A stretch of DNA of 64,000 bases from Streptomyces sp. R302 (GTDB lineage Bacteria > Actinomycetota > Actinomycetes > Streptomycetales > Streptomycetaceae). Below are positions 1 through 8,309 of the stretch, piece after piece. Both the position numbers and the translations under genes were made by a program. The notes beneath the pieces are model-generated. The model saw only the letters and a program-made list of their open reading frames with translations, ran no database searches and was not told the origin of the DNA. Each line of letters begins with the position of its first letter. Position 1 is the stretch's first letter. Location: the NCBI RefSeq assembly GCF_012927245.1, contig NZ_JABBGE010000002.1, forward strand, positions 434,001 through 498,000. The letters are read 5' to 3'.

Positions 1-149
1 ACGTTGCGGCCGAAGAGGCCGACGGACGACAGGCCCTCGCCGATCCGGCGGAGCAGCCAGTCGGGGGCGGTGGTGCCGACGAAGCCGGGCTGGAGGACCG
101 TGAGCGCGTCGCGGGTCAGCGTGTCCGAGCCGTGTACCAGTGTGGTCAT
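1..149 (-). CDS. dasD: Glycoside hydrolase family 3 beta-N-acetylglucosaminidase, N-terminus only (DasD-like)
   Basis: Only the first ~49 codons are inside the window; the gene runs off the left edge. It starts with ATG at 149, 9 nt after the dasC stop, so it reads as the last gene of the dasABC operon. The N-terminus (MTTLVHGSDTLTRDAL, then QPGFVGTTAPDWLLRRI and GLFGRN) resembles the start of Streptomyces GH3 N-acetylglucosaminidases. DasD is known to cleave N-acetylglucosamine from chito-oligosaccharides, which fits an operon importing chitobiose. The catalytic residues lie outside the window, so the family call rests on the N-terminus and the context. Confidence 0.72.
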   Translation of the reverse strand, partial: MTTLVHGSDTLTRDALTVLQPGFVGTTAPDWLLRRIGEGLSSVGLFGRN

Positions 150-158
150 GGGGCGCCG

Positions 159-1037
159 TTATCCCTTCACCGCGCCGGCGGTCAGGCCGGCGGCCATCTT
201 GCGCTGGACGAGCAGGAAGAGGATCACGATGGGGACGGCCATCATGGTGGAGCCGGCCATCATCGGGGCGTACTCGGTGCCGTTCTTGGTGATGAAATTG
301 CTGAGCCAGACGGTGGCCGTCTGGTTCTGCTGGCTCATCAGCATCAGGGCGTAGAGGTACTCGTTCCACGCCTGGATGAAGCCGTAGACGGAGGTGGCCA
401 CCATGCCCGGCGCGAGCAGCGGGAAGACGACCCGGAGGAAGGCGCCGGAACGGGTGCAGCCGTCGACCATGGCCGCTTCTTCCAGCTCTTTCGGGATGTT
501 GACGATGAAGCCTCGCAGCGTCCACACCGTGAAGGGGAGGATGAAGGTCAGGTAGGTGATGATCAGGCCGCTGAGCCTGTCGTACTGGCCCAGGTCGTTG
601 AGGAGCAGGAAGACCGGGATGATCATGGCGACCAGCGGGATCATCTGGACCGCGAGGATGCCGACGATCACGATCTTGCGGCCGCGGAAGGCGAAGCGGG
701 AGATCGCGAGGGCGGCGAGCAGGCCGACCGCGATGCCGATGACGACAACGACGAGCGAGACGACGAGGCTGCGGAGGACCGGTCCCCAGAAGTCCGCGAT
801 GTCCAGGGCGCGCTTGAAGTTCTCGGTCGTGAAGACCGACGGGAAGAAGTGCGGGGTCGGGTCGATCGCGTCCTTGGCCGGCTTGAAAGCCGTGTTGATC
901 ATCCAGTAGACCGGAAACCCGGCCGTGAGGACGACGAGCAGGCCGAGGACGTTCCAGCCGAACTTGGACGTGCGGCGGTGGGTGACGGCCGGGGCCGGCG
1001 ACTCGGCCGGGGCTGCCGTGGCGTTGGCGGCGCTCAC
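159..1037 (-). CDS. dasC: Sugar ABC transporter permease DasC
   Basis: A 292-residue inner-membrane permease of the MalG/CUT1 type, the second channel subunit for N,N'-diacetylchitobiose import. Six hydrophobic segments are visible. The EAA loop that contacts the ATPase (KELEEAAMVDGCTRSGAFLR) lies in the C-terminal third, followed by the typical QAWNEYLYAL stretch. I chose the GTG at 1037 because it overlaps the dasB stop by 4 nt (1034-1037), which implies translational coupling. No ATPase gene is present, as expected: in Streptomyces the shared ATPase MsiK energises this transporter from elsewhere. Confidence 0.9.
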   Translation of the reverse strand: MSAANATAAPAESPAPAVTHRRTSKFGWNVLGLLVVLTAGFPVYWMINTAFKPAKDAIDPTPHFFPSVFTTENFKRALDIADFWGPVLRSLVVSLVVVVIGIAVGLLAALAISRFAFRGRKIVIVGILAVQMIPLVAMIIPVFLLLNDLGQYDRLSGLIITYLTFILPFTVWTLRGFIVNIPKELEEAAMVDGCTRSGAFLRVVFPLLAPGMVATSVYGFIQAWNEYLYALMLMSQQNQTATVWLSNFITKNGTEYAPMMAGSTMMAVPIVILFLLVQRKMAAGLTAGAVKG

Positions 1038-2026
1038 TCCACGTCTCCGATCTTGAGCATCTGACGCATGTAGACGGCGACGACACCCAGCAGCAGCAGA
1101 ACCGTGACGAGCGCGATCGCGGAGCCGGTGCCGTAGTCGTTGACGACGAACGCCCGGTCGAAGGAGTACGTGGTGAGCAGCTGGAACTCGGGCTCGGGGT
1201 GGCCGTTGCGCATCACGTAGACCTGCGGGAAGACGCCCATGTCCCAGATCACCGACAGTGTGGTCAGCATGACGATGATGGGCTTGAGGATGGGCAGGGT
1301 GACGAAGCGGAAGACGCCCCAGGCGCCGGCTCCGTCGAGACGGGCGGCCTCTTCGAGTTCCTTGGGCACCTGCGTGAGGCCGGCGCTCAGGGTGATCACC
1401 ACGAAGGGCACGGCGCCCCAGACGACGAGCAGCATGATCACGGCGAGGCCTTGCGGGCCGCTGGCGAACCAGTTGTGGCCGATCATGTCGACACCCGGGA
1501 TGCGGCTCAGCAGCCAGTTCAGCACCCCGTAGTCGGCGTCGAAGAGCCACTTGAAGATGGCGGTGGCGACGATGATGGGCATGCCCCAGCTCGCCACGAG
1601 CACGATGTTGATGAGCACCTTGACCCAGCCCGAGACGCGCTGCAGCAGCAGGGCGAGCATCATGCCGAGGACCATGGTGAGGATCACGGCACCGGCCGCA
1701 AAGATCACCGTACGCAGGACGACGGCCCAGAACTCGCCGTCACCGAGGATCCTGGTGAAGTTGTCGAAGCCGGCCGACTCCGCTTCCTGGAAGCCCCACA
1801 GCTGGGGCTGGCCGAACCTCTGGAACGAGAGGGCGACCAGTCGGACCAGTGGGTAGCCGAGCACCAGGAGCAGAACGAGGAGACATGGCGCGAGAAGCAG
1901 CCATGGGACGCCCGCCCCGCCGTTCGACTTCTTGCCGGGCTTCCCCGGGCCGCCGGCTGCGGAGCCGGAGGGTGGTGATTGCCGCACCGGCGGCACCTTC
2001 GCGGTGGTTGTGTCTGCGGCACTCAT
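1034..2026 (-). CDS. dasB: Sugar ABC transporter permease DasB
   Basis: A 330-residue MalF-type permease pairing with DasC. A basic, Pro/Gly-rich cytoplasmic N-terminus of about 40 residues precedes the first membrane segment (PWLLLAPCLLVLLLVLGYPL). The EAA loop reads KELEEAARLDGAGAWGVFRF. It follows dasA on the same strand after a 75-nt gap that holds a strong hairpin, so its expression is probably lower than that of the binding protein. It is coupled to dasC by a 4-nt overlap. Confidence 0.9.
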   Translation of the reverse strand: MSAADTTTAKVPPVRQSPPSGSAAGGPGKPGKKSNGGAGVPWLLLAPCLLVLLLVLGYPLVRLVALSFQRFGQPQLWGFQEAESAGFDNFTRILGDGEFWAVVLRTVIFAAGAVILTMVLGMMLALLLQRVSGWVKVLINIVLVASWGMPIIVATAIFKWLFDADYGVLNWLLSRIPGVDMIGHNWFASGPQGLAVIMLLVVWGAVPFVVITLSAGLTQVPKELEEAARLDGAGAWGVFRFVTLPILKPIIVMLTTLSVIWDMGVFPQVYVMRNGHPEPEFQLLTTYSFDRAFVVNDYGTGSAIALVTVLLLLGVVAVYMRQMLKIGDVE

Positions 2027-2062
2027 CCCGTGCTCCTCAGCGGTCCCTCTCGTGATGCGGGA

Positions 2063-2095
2063 GGCAGGGCCCCGCCCGAGGGGCGGGGCCCTGCC
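2063..2095 (-). terminator. dasA-dasB intercistronic hairpin
   Basis: A perfect 15-bp GC-rich stem (2063-2077 with 2081-2095) with a 3-nt loop sits just after the dasA stop and before dasB. There is no U-tract. By position it is probably an attenuator or mRNA-stabilising stem that gives more DasA than DasB/DasC, a common arrangement for abundant binding proteins. The function is inferred. Confidence 0.75.
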
Positions 2096-2101
2096 TGTAG
2101 G

Positions 2102-3388
2102 TCACTTGGTGTTGATGACCTTGTCGATCGCGGTGTCGGCGGCCTTGGCGGCCTCTTCGACGGACTTGCCCTTGGCGATGTCGACGAGCATCGTCTTGAG
2201 GATCTGGGCCTTCTCGACCTGGCCCCAGCCCGGAGCGGTCGGGACGAAGTAGCTCGACTCGGCGGCGGTCGCCGGGACGGCGGTGGCCGGGTCGGTCTTC
2301 AGCGGGGCGAGGTCACCCTTGTTGTTGGGCAGGTTGCCCTTGGCGATGAGGCCCTTCTGGCCTTCGGTGCCGGTGAAGGCGGCGATCCACTCGCCGGCGA
2401 CGCCCTGCGCCTTGGACTTGACCGGGATGGCCAGGTCCGAGCCCCCGAGGAAGACGGGGAGGGGCTTGCCGGACGGGCCGGGCACCACGAAGTTCTCGAG
2501 CTTGTCCTTCAGCCCGCCGACCTTGTCGGACTTCGGGTCGGCGGCGGTGGCGCCCTCCCAGCCCGCGGCGAAGATCATCGCGGACTTGCCCTGGCCGAAG
2601 ACAACGGGGCGGTCGGCCTCGTCCTTCGTCTTGTCGCCGTGCATGTACTTGTCGAGGACGTTCTTGTACTCGGTGAGGCCCTTGACGGACTCCGGCGAGG
2701 ACAGGTTCGCCTTCCAGGTCTCGCCGTCCTGCTTGGCGATGGAGCCGCCCGCGTCGAAGACGAAGGACATCGCGGCGTACCAGTCGGGCGACGGCTGGTA
2801 CCAGGCGCTGAACTTGTCGCCCTTCTTCTGCTGGATGGCGTCGAGGGCGGCAGTCAGCTCGGCCCAGGTCGTCGGAGCGGCCTTGACGCCCGCCTCGGCG
2901 GCCACGTCCTTGCGCCAGGTGCCGACGCGGCCACCGGCGTAGTAGGGGACGCCGTAGGTCTTGCCGTTGTAGGTGACCGAGTCCTTGAGGGCGTCGAGCC
3001 ACTTGTCGGAGTTGTCGAACTTCGACGCGTCGACCTCGGCGAAGGCGCCCTTGGCCATGTAGCTGATCATCTCGCTGTTGCCCATCTCGACAACATCCGG
3101 AGCCTTGTCCGTGGCGAGCACCGCGTCCAGCTTGGTGTTCTTGTCACCCCAGCCGTAGTACTCATGGGTGATCTTGATGCCCGGGTGCTTCGCGGTCACC
3201 GCGTCGTCGGCGGCCTTGACCAGCTCGGGCCAGTTGTTCTGAGCGTCGACCGTCAGCCATACGGTGAGTTCCTTGGCGTCGCCGCCGGCGTTGCCTCCGG
3301 ACTTGTCGGACGCGTCGGAGCCTCCACATGCCGCCATCGAGACCATCATGCCCGCGACGCCGATCGCCGCGATGAGCTTGCGCTTCAC
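2102..3388 (-). CDS. dasA: Chitobiose-binding lipoprotein DasA (extracellular solute-binding protein family 1)
   Basis: A 428-residue lipoprotein that delivers N,N'-diacetylchitobiose to DasBC. The signal peptide begins MKRKLIAAIGVAGMMV and ends in a lipobox (SMAAC) with the lipidated Cys at residue 21, followed by a Gly/Ser/Asp-rich tether. The rest is a full-length cluster B binding protein starting KELTVWLTVDAQNNW. The GTG start at 3388 has a clear Shine-Dalgarno (GAGGAGGGT). The gene is transcribed away from dasR, and the dre operators lie at 3477-3516. In the family, DasR represses this operon and glucosamine-6-phosphate relieves the repression. Confidence 0.93.
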   Translation of the reverse strand: MKRKLIAAIGVAGMMVSMAACGGSDASDKSGGNAGGDAKELTVWLTVDAQNNWPELVKAADDAVTAKHPGIKITHEYYGWGDKNTKLDAVLATDKAPDVVEMGNSEMISYMAKGAFAEVDASKFDNSDKWLDALKDSVTYNGKTYGVPYYAGGRVGTWRKDVAAEAGVKAAPTTWAELTAALDAIQQKKGDKFSAWYQPSPDWYAAMSFVFDAGGSIAKQDGETWKANLSSPESVKGLTEYKNVLDKYMHGDKTKDEADRPVVFGQGKSAMIFAAGWEGATAADPKSDKVGGLKDKLENFVVPGPSGKPLPVFLGGSDLAIPVKSKAQGVAGEWIAAFTGTEGQKGLIAKGNLPNNKGDLAPLKTDPATAVPATAAESSYFVPTAPGWGQVEKAQILKTMLVDIAKGKSVEEAAKAADTAIDKVINTK

Positions 3389-3476
3389 GCCACCCTCCTC
3401 AGGGATGCCTGCAACCCCTGCCCACCGCGCGAAGACATACGTCAGGTAGTGCTCGTGGGGCTGGGACCTGGTCTTT

Positions 3477-3492
3477 AATGGTTTAGACCAGT
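3477..3492. promoter_or_regulatory. DasR-responsive element (dre) 1
   Basis: AATGGTTTAGACCAGT matches the known dre consensus ACTGGTCTAGACCAGT at 13-14 of 16 positions. It lies about 90 bp upstream of the dasA start and about 180 bp upstream of the dasR start. A further half site (CCTGGTCTTT) sits immediately to its left near 3467-3476. Confidence 0.85.
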
Positions 3493-3500
3493 ACCCGGAG

Positions 3501-3516
3501 CTTGGCCTAGACCTTT
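3501..3516. promoter_or_regulatory. DasR-responsive element (dre) 2
   Basis: CTTGGCCTAGACCTTT is a weaker dre match with an intact CTAGACC core. Its centre is 24 bp from the centre of dre 1. Paired dre sites ahead of dasA are known in S. coelicolor, which supports the assignment. Confidence 0.72.
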
Positions 3517-3574
3517 AGGGGTGTCAAGGGTGTATAAGAAGGGCAGTCGCGTCCGTTACCGGACCGACACCTGA

Positions 3575-4435
<861 letters not shown>

Positions 4436-4657
4436 CGATGAGGATGGGGCATGGCATCGCTCTGAGGTCCGGCTCCCCGCCCGGCCGCCGATTCGGCTAC
4501 CCATCTGCGGGACGGCAGCCTACCGAGCGGCATACGGCCGCGTGACTGGTCGGGCGTCTATGACTTCACGGGTCGCCCTTGCCCTTGCCACCGGCTGACC
4601 GACCGTCGCCTGCCCACTCACGAGATCGACTTACCGATCAACGTCCCCCCACCGCGA

Positions 4658-4686
4658 AAGGAGGCCGCTGAATCAACGGCCTCCTT
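4658..4686. terminator. Hairpin downstream of dasR / transposase remnant
   Basis: A perfect 10-bp stem (4658-4667 with 4677-4686) with a 9-nt loop ends in a short T run on the + strand. A second small inverted repeat (4687-4692 with 4699-4704) follows at once. It could terminate dasR or be the end structure of the decayed insertion sequence. The stretch 4436-4657 shows no gene. Confidence 0.55.
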
Positions 4687-4698
4687 CACTGAGCTTAT

Positions 4699-5395
4699 TC
4701 AGTGTTGCCGCTCCAGTGTGAGGATGGCCTTGGCGATTGACGTCATGTGGTGGGGGCTGCACCGGGACCTGCGGAAGATGCGCCAGGACTTCAACTTCAC
4801 GACGCCGCGTTCGACGGGCGCCCGTGCTGCGGCCAGTGCCCGGTTGCGGGACCTTGCGGTGGGGGTGAGCTCCTACAGGGGCCTGCATTTGATGCCGGTG
4901 GTCAGCCACGGACCGGCGCCCTGGTAGGCGAGATCGGCCAGGATGGGAACCCCTGACGCTCGCAGATCCGGATGATCTGGTGGGTGCAGCCGGCCGCCGG
5001 GGTCGGTGACGACCTGGACGTTCACGCCGTGGCGCCGGTGTTCGTGGGAGTGGTCGGCCCGGCCGTCGCCGACCCGGTCGCACTCGGCGAGGGTCTCGTC
5101 GAGAAGGACGAAGTCGGGTTCGTGCTCGCGCAGCGTCTTCAGCAGGCCCGGGGGCACGCTGGGCGAGAAGGTCGACGACCGCGCTGGTGTAGGCGTGGGC
5201 GGTGGACTCGCCGATCCCGAACCCGGCGGCGATCTTCGCCAGAGTGGTGTGCTCGCGCAGGCACACCAGTGCCACCATCGCGCGCCGGGACGGGCGGAGC
5301 TTGCAGCGCCGGTCGCCCTCACGGGTGACGATCAGCATGGTGACCCACTCCACGAGTGCGTGCGGCAGGTCGAGTGCGGCAGGATGGATGACCAA
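4699..5395 (-). pseudogene. IS5-type (DDE_Tnp_4) transposase remnant, frameshifted
   Basis: Reading from a TTG at 5395, the protein begins LVIHPAALDLPHALVEWVTM and has an HTH-like segment (LAKIAAGFGIGESTAHAYTS). The frame shifts near residue 80; the adjacent frame then continues with the catalytic-region segments FVLLDETLAECDRV and VNVQVVTDPGGRL. A stretch around the second catalytic aspartate is deleted: VPILADLAYQGAGPWLT follows almost directly. The last segment, ending LTLERQH with a stop at 4699, is in another frame. It cannot make an active transposase. I see no clear terminal inverted repeats or target duplication. Confidence 0.82.
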
Positions 5396-5526
5396 CGAGG
5401 CCCCCGAGCAACGTGATGGAGACGTCAGACATCTCGATCAACAGCCCGGGGGCCTCGCTCGCTGCACTTCACGGCCCATCACCCGATCGGTGGCCAACTC
5501 GAAGAAGCCCACTCCTCGGAATCAGG

Positions 5527-5850
5527 TCAGTGCTGCAGCTCCACGTCGATGTAACCGTATATGCCTGCACTCCCATTGCCGGAACAGGCAGCCGTCGACC
5601 AGCCGCGACTGACCCAAGGGCCAAAGACCTCGAACGTCCGCCCGGAGTTACTGATACACGGAACAACTACTCGGTACTTCGTGTACCCGCCGAGGCTGGT
5701 ACACGAGGCCCTACCGGTGTATCCGCTCACCTTCTCCTGCGAACACGAAGCAGCGGGCGTATCAGCAACGGCAGTTCCTGCCCCAACGGGCAACACCCCC
5801 AAGCCAAGAGAAAGCGCACCGACCGCTGCCCAATTCCTGCCGCGAACCAT
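5527..5850 (-). CDS. Small secreted four-cysteine protein (second of a tandem pair)
   Basis: 107 residues from ATG 5850; in-frame codons upstream lack a better start. The signal peptide begins MVRGRNWAAVGALSLGLGV and has a likely signal peptidase site at AVADT. The mature ~73 residues contain four cysteines and a VSG motif, a YRVVVPC motif and an FGPW segment. It is a paralogue of the gene 10 nt upstream (5861-6184): the spacing around VSG, the second Cys, YRVV/third Cys and the aromatic C-terminus matches. I do not recognise a named family. It is probably exported and disulfide-bonded; the function is unknown. Confidence 0.7.
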   Translation of the reverse strand: MVRGRNWAAVGALSLGLGVLPVGAGTAVADTPAASCSQEKVSGYTGRASCTSLGGYTKYRVVVPCISNSGRTFEVFGPWVSRGWSTAACSGNGSAGIYGYIDVELQH

Positions 5851-5860
5851 AGCCGTTCCC

Positions 5861-6184
5861 CTACTTTCGAACTTCGAAGTCAACAGAGAGGTACCTGGCA
5901 CCGCAACTCACTCGCGACGTAGTCAGCGCCCCCACCGCCTCCCAAGAGCCGTACTTCTTGAACGTGTAGGTGTTGTTTCCCGCGATACAGGTCGCCACCA
6001 CTCGATATGTGGAGTACAGCGCTGACGGATCATCGTTCGCGTAGCAGTGGGCCACAGCCTCACCACTCACAATATCCGTGGTGCAGCGAATACCGGCAGA
6101 GGCCGTCGGAGCGGTCACCATGACCACTCCACCCGCCAAAACTCCGGACACCAGAACAGAACTTGCAGCCCTGCGGAGATTCAT
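5861..6184 (-). CDS. Small secreted four-cysteine protein (first of a tandem pair)
   Basis: 107 residues from ATG 6184 behind a G-rich Shine-Dalgarno. The signal peptide (MNLRRAASSVLVSGVLAGG) ends near PTASAG. The mature part has four cysteines with the order Cys-VSG-Cys-YRVVATC-TF-GSW-Cys-YLSVDFE, shared with the downstream paralogue. The two genes probably form one transcript. Base composition is visibly more A/T-rich than the neighbours, and IS remnants flank the pair, which suggests acquisition. A dre-like site lies about 80 bp upstream (6260-6275). The function is unknown; a secreted inhibitor or wall-associated protein are possibilities only. Confidence 0.72.
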   Translation of the reverse strand: MNLRRAASSVLVSGVLAGGVVMVTAPTASAGIRCTTDIVSGEAVAHCYANDDPSALYSTYRVVATCIAGNNTYTFKKYGSWEAVGALTTSRVSCGARYLSVDFEVRK

Positions 6185-6259
6185 TCATCCCCCCCCTCAT
6201 AGCCGATGAGACTCTCCCTCGGCAGCATCATGAACGTACCGAAGAGGGTCATCGACAGT

Positions 6260-6275
6260 AATGGACTAGACCAGA
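6260..6275. promoter_or_regulatory. dre-like site upstream of the secreted pair
   Basis: AATGGACTAGACCAGA matches the dre consensus ACTGGTCTAGACCAGT at 13 of 16 positions, including the whole CTAGACCAG core. It lies 76 bp upstream of the start of the gene at 6184, a plausible promoter position, and 1.8 kb from dasR itself. Assignment is by sequence match only. Confidence 0.55.
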
Positions 6276-6451
6276 TTTGACCGAAAATCGAGATCTCGAA
6301 TAAATACAAGACGACATGGAGCAATCAACCTGGATCCGCCTCGCGGTGATTGGTCCCCGGGGATCCCCGACATAGAAGAGGTGCCCGCTGACCTGGGACG
6401 ATGGGAGTTCTTCAGGCTTCCATCAGCACCAGCCAGCAAGGCACCTCGCAA

Positions 6452-7640
6452 GTGAAATCCTCCCGCACGGCCGCGGTGACGTTCGCGGCGGCCGATGACT
6501 CGAATCCGATCCTGCACGGCGGGCCGATCGCCGGGGTGCGGCCGGCCGAGAGGGCGCGGTCTGCCCGGCCTGGTCCGCGACAGGGAGGGAGCCGCTTTCG
6601 GCCAGCCCCGGCAGCGCGGCCTGCACTTCCAGATCGTCACCGCCTCCACACCCATCGCCACGCCGGTCATCGTGGCCTCGCGGCTGCGCAAGGGCTCGGC
6701 CGACTCCGGCAAGGGCTCCGCCCATCCGATCGCCGAGGCCGTGAACACGCTCCGGGCCACATGGGCACGAGGGGCCAGATCATCGCGCCCGGCGGCTCCG
6801 CTTTCTGCTCGCACAAGACCGTGCCACCTGCCGCCATCTGGGCATGCGTTTCTCCTTCGCGATCGCCCAGCGCGAGAAGGTCCGCAAGCGCGTCGCCGCC
6901 ATCGACGAGGCCGCGTGGACGGCGATCAAGCACACGGACGCGGTGTTGGACGCCGACGAGCAGCGGTGTGTCTCGGGCGCCGAGGTCACCGAGACCGCAT
7001 ACACCGCCTTCGCCGACTAGCCGAAGAAGCACCACGTCGCGGCCCGACTCCTGGTCCGCCGCGTCAAACGCCTCGGCCAGGCTCATACCCCCGACGGGCA
7101 GGGTGAGTTGTTCGCGACTCACCGCTTCCATGCGATGTTCACCGACACCACGCTCGGCCTGGTGGAGACCGAGGCCACCCACCGCCGGCACTCGATCGTC
7201 GAGCAGGCCTCGCCGACCTGGAGGACTCCACCCTCGATCACCTGCCGTCGGGGAAGTTCACCGCGAACGCCGCCTGGCTCACCCTCGCCGTCCTGGCCCA
7301 CAACCTCACTCACGCGCTCGGCGCCCTGGCCTCCACCTTCCACGCGAAGGCCCGCACCGGCACCGTCCGCCGCCACCTGATCGGCGTCCCCGCCCACCTC
7401 GCCACGAGTGCACGCACCCTGACCTGGCACTTCCCCGTCCGATGGCCCTGGCTGCGGGCGCTAGAGAACCTGCGGACGGGCGTCGACCACCGCCCGCCCA
7501 CGACCCGAAGGACTTCGGAGAACCCGCCACCGGACCGGCCATCCGGCATCCACCCCGGCCCGGAACCGGAGAACCACCCGAAAACCGATCAGCAAACCCG
7601 ATCAGGATTCATACAGCGGACCCAGGCTCAGGCCGAATCC
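6452..7640 (+). pseudogene. IS1380-family transposase remnant
   Basis: The N-terminus survives as VKSSRTAAVTFAAADDSNPI (GTG 6452), then the frame is lost. In other + frames are FSFAIAQREKVRKRVAAIDE and AWTAIKHTDAVLDADEQR (about 6850-6965), an internal stop at 7018-7020, RLLVRRVKRLGQ and LFATHRFHAMFTDTTLGLVE (to about 7160), and LPSGKFTANAAWLTLAVLAH (about 7242-7300). These are hallmark segments of the C-terminal half of IS1380 transposases. The central part is largely deleted and several frameshifts are present, so it is inactive. The right boundary is uncertain; the stretch 7507-7640 continues the C-terminal tail in one frame. Confidence 0.8.
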
Positions 7641-7689
7641 AGAATGACCCATTCCTTAACCAATCCGGCAAACACGAGAAAAACAGGAT

Positions 7690-7927
7690 CGAATCCTCTC
7701 AGTATGTCGTGCTCTGGCAGCAACAGCGCGCTGACGCGCACGACCTCCCGCCGCAGGAGCGGGAGTTGCTGATGCTGCTCGGCATCAGCTGCACCGACGA
7801 CACCGCCGCCCGTCGGCTGGGGTCTCGCTGTGCACCGCGCGCCGGATGAGTTCGAGCTCGTATCCCCGCTCGGGGCCCGCAGCCGCTTCGAGGCGGACGT
7901 CCGCGCGGCGAAGGAAGGCTGGTCGTG
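7690..7927 (+). pseudogene. Remnant of a LuxR-type helix-turn-helix regulator
   Basis: The frame DLPPQERELLMLLGISCTDD then TAARRLG reads as the first half of a LuxR/GerE DNA-binding domain. After one frameshift near 7820 the neighbouring frame continues RRM, GARSRFEADVRAAKEGW and a stop at about 7927, the usual end of such proteins. Only the C-terminal ~75 residues remain and the sensory part is absent. It directly follows the IS1380 remnant, consistent with disruption by that element. Confidence 0.7.
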
Positions 7928-8036
7928 AACCATCACGAGAACACACCCGTGGTACGGGCGGGGGTTCCGAGAACGCGGACAGTCCCCTAGATTGCCTCGG
8001 CATCACAAGGTCATTGGCGCGTCGGACGGGATTGCC

Positions 8037-8309
8037 ATGTCACAAGAGACACAAGGGAAACAATCGGTCATCACCCCGATCAGGGCGGTGATCGCGCTCT
8101 GCCTGCTCGCCCCGTTCGTGGCGATGCTCTGGGTCGGTTCCTACGCGAAGGTCGATCCCCTTCTCGCCGGCATCCCGTTCTTCTACTGGTACCAGATGCT
8201 GTGGGTGCTGATCGCGACCGCGCTCACCGTCGTCGCGTACAAGCTCTGGCAGCGCGACCAGCGCGCCCAGCGCGCCCGCCGCGTCCGTGAGGGTGGTGAG
8301 GAGCGATGA
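8037..8309 (+). CDS. DUF3311 small membrane protein
   Basis: A 90-residue protein with two membrane segments (RAVIALCLLAPFVAMLWVGS; QMLWVLIATALTVVAYKLW) and a charged C-terminal tail. DUF3311 proteins are typically encoded directly before a solute:sodium symporter and are thought to be an accessory subunit. Here the stop overlaps the symporter start (ATGA, 8306-8309), implying coupling. I start at ATG 8037; the longer in-frame start at 7992 adds non-conserved residues. It is the first intact core gene after the island. Confidence 0.85.
   Translation: MSQETQGKQSVITPIRAVIALCLLAPFVAMLWVGSYAKVDPLLAGIPFFYWYQMLWVLIATALTVVAYKLWQRDQRAQRARRVREGGEER

Noticed and set aside
132..1064. Long open frames antisense to dasC and many similar ones across the window
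   Set aside because: They are shadows of real genes in high-GC DNA, rich in Asp/Glu/Gly/Arg repeats without domains or ribosome binding sites.
4673..5395. A full-length 240-residue transposase
   Set aside because: The frame gives nonsense (Arg/Pro-rich) after residue ~80, while conserved transposase segments continue in other frames, so it is a pseudogene.
5527..6184. Lantibiotic or RiPP precursor genes
   Set aside because: Both have ordinary Sec signal peptides and no modification or export genes nearby; the Cys pattern fits disulfide-bonded secreted proteins.
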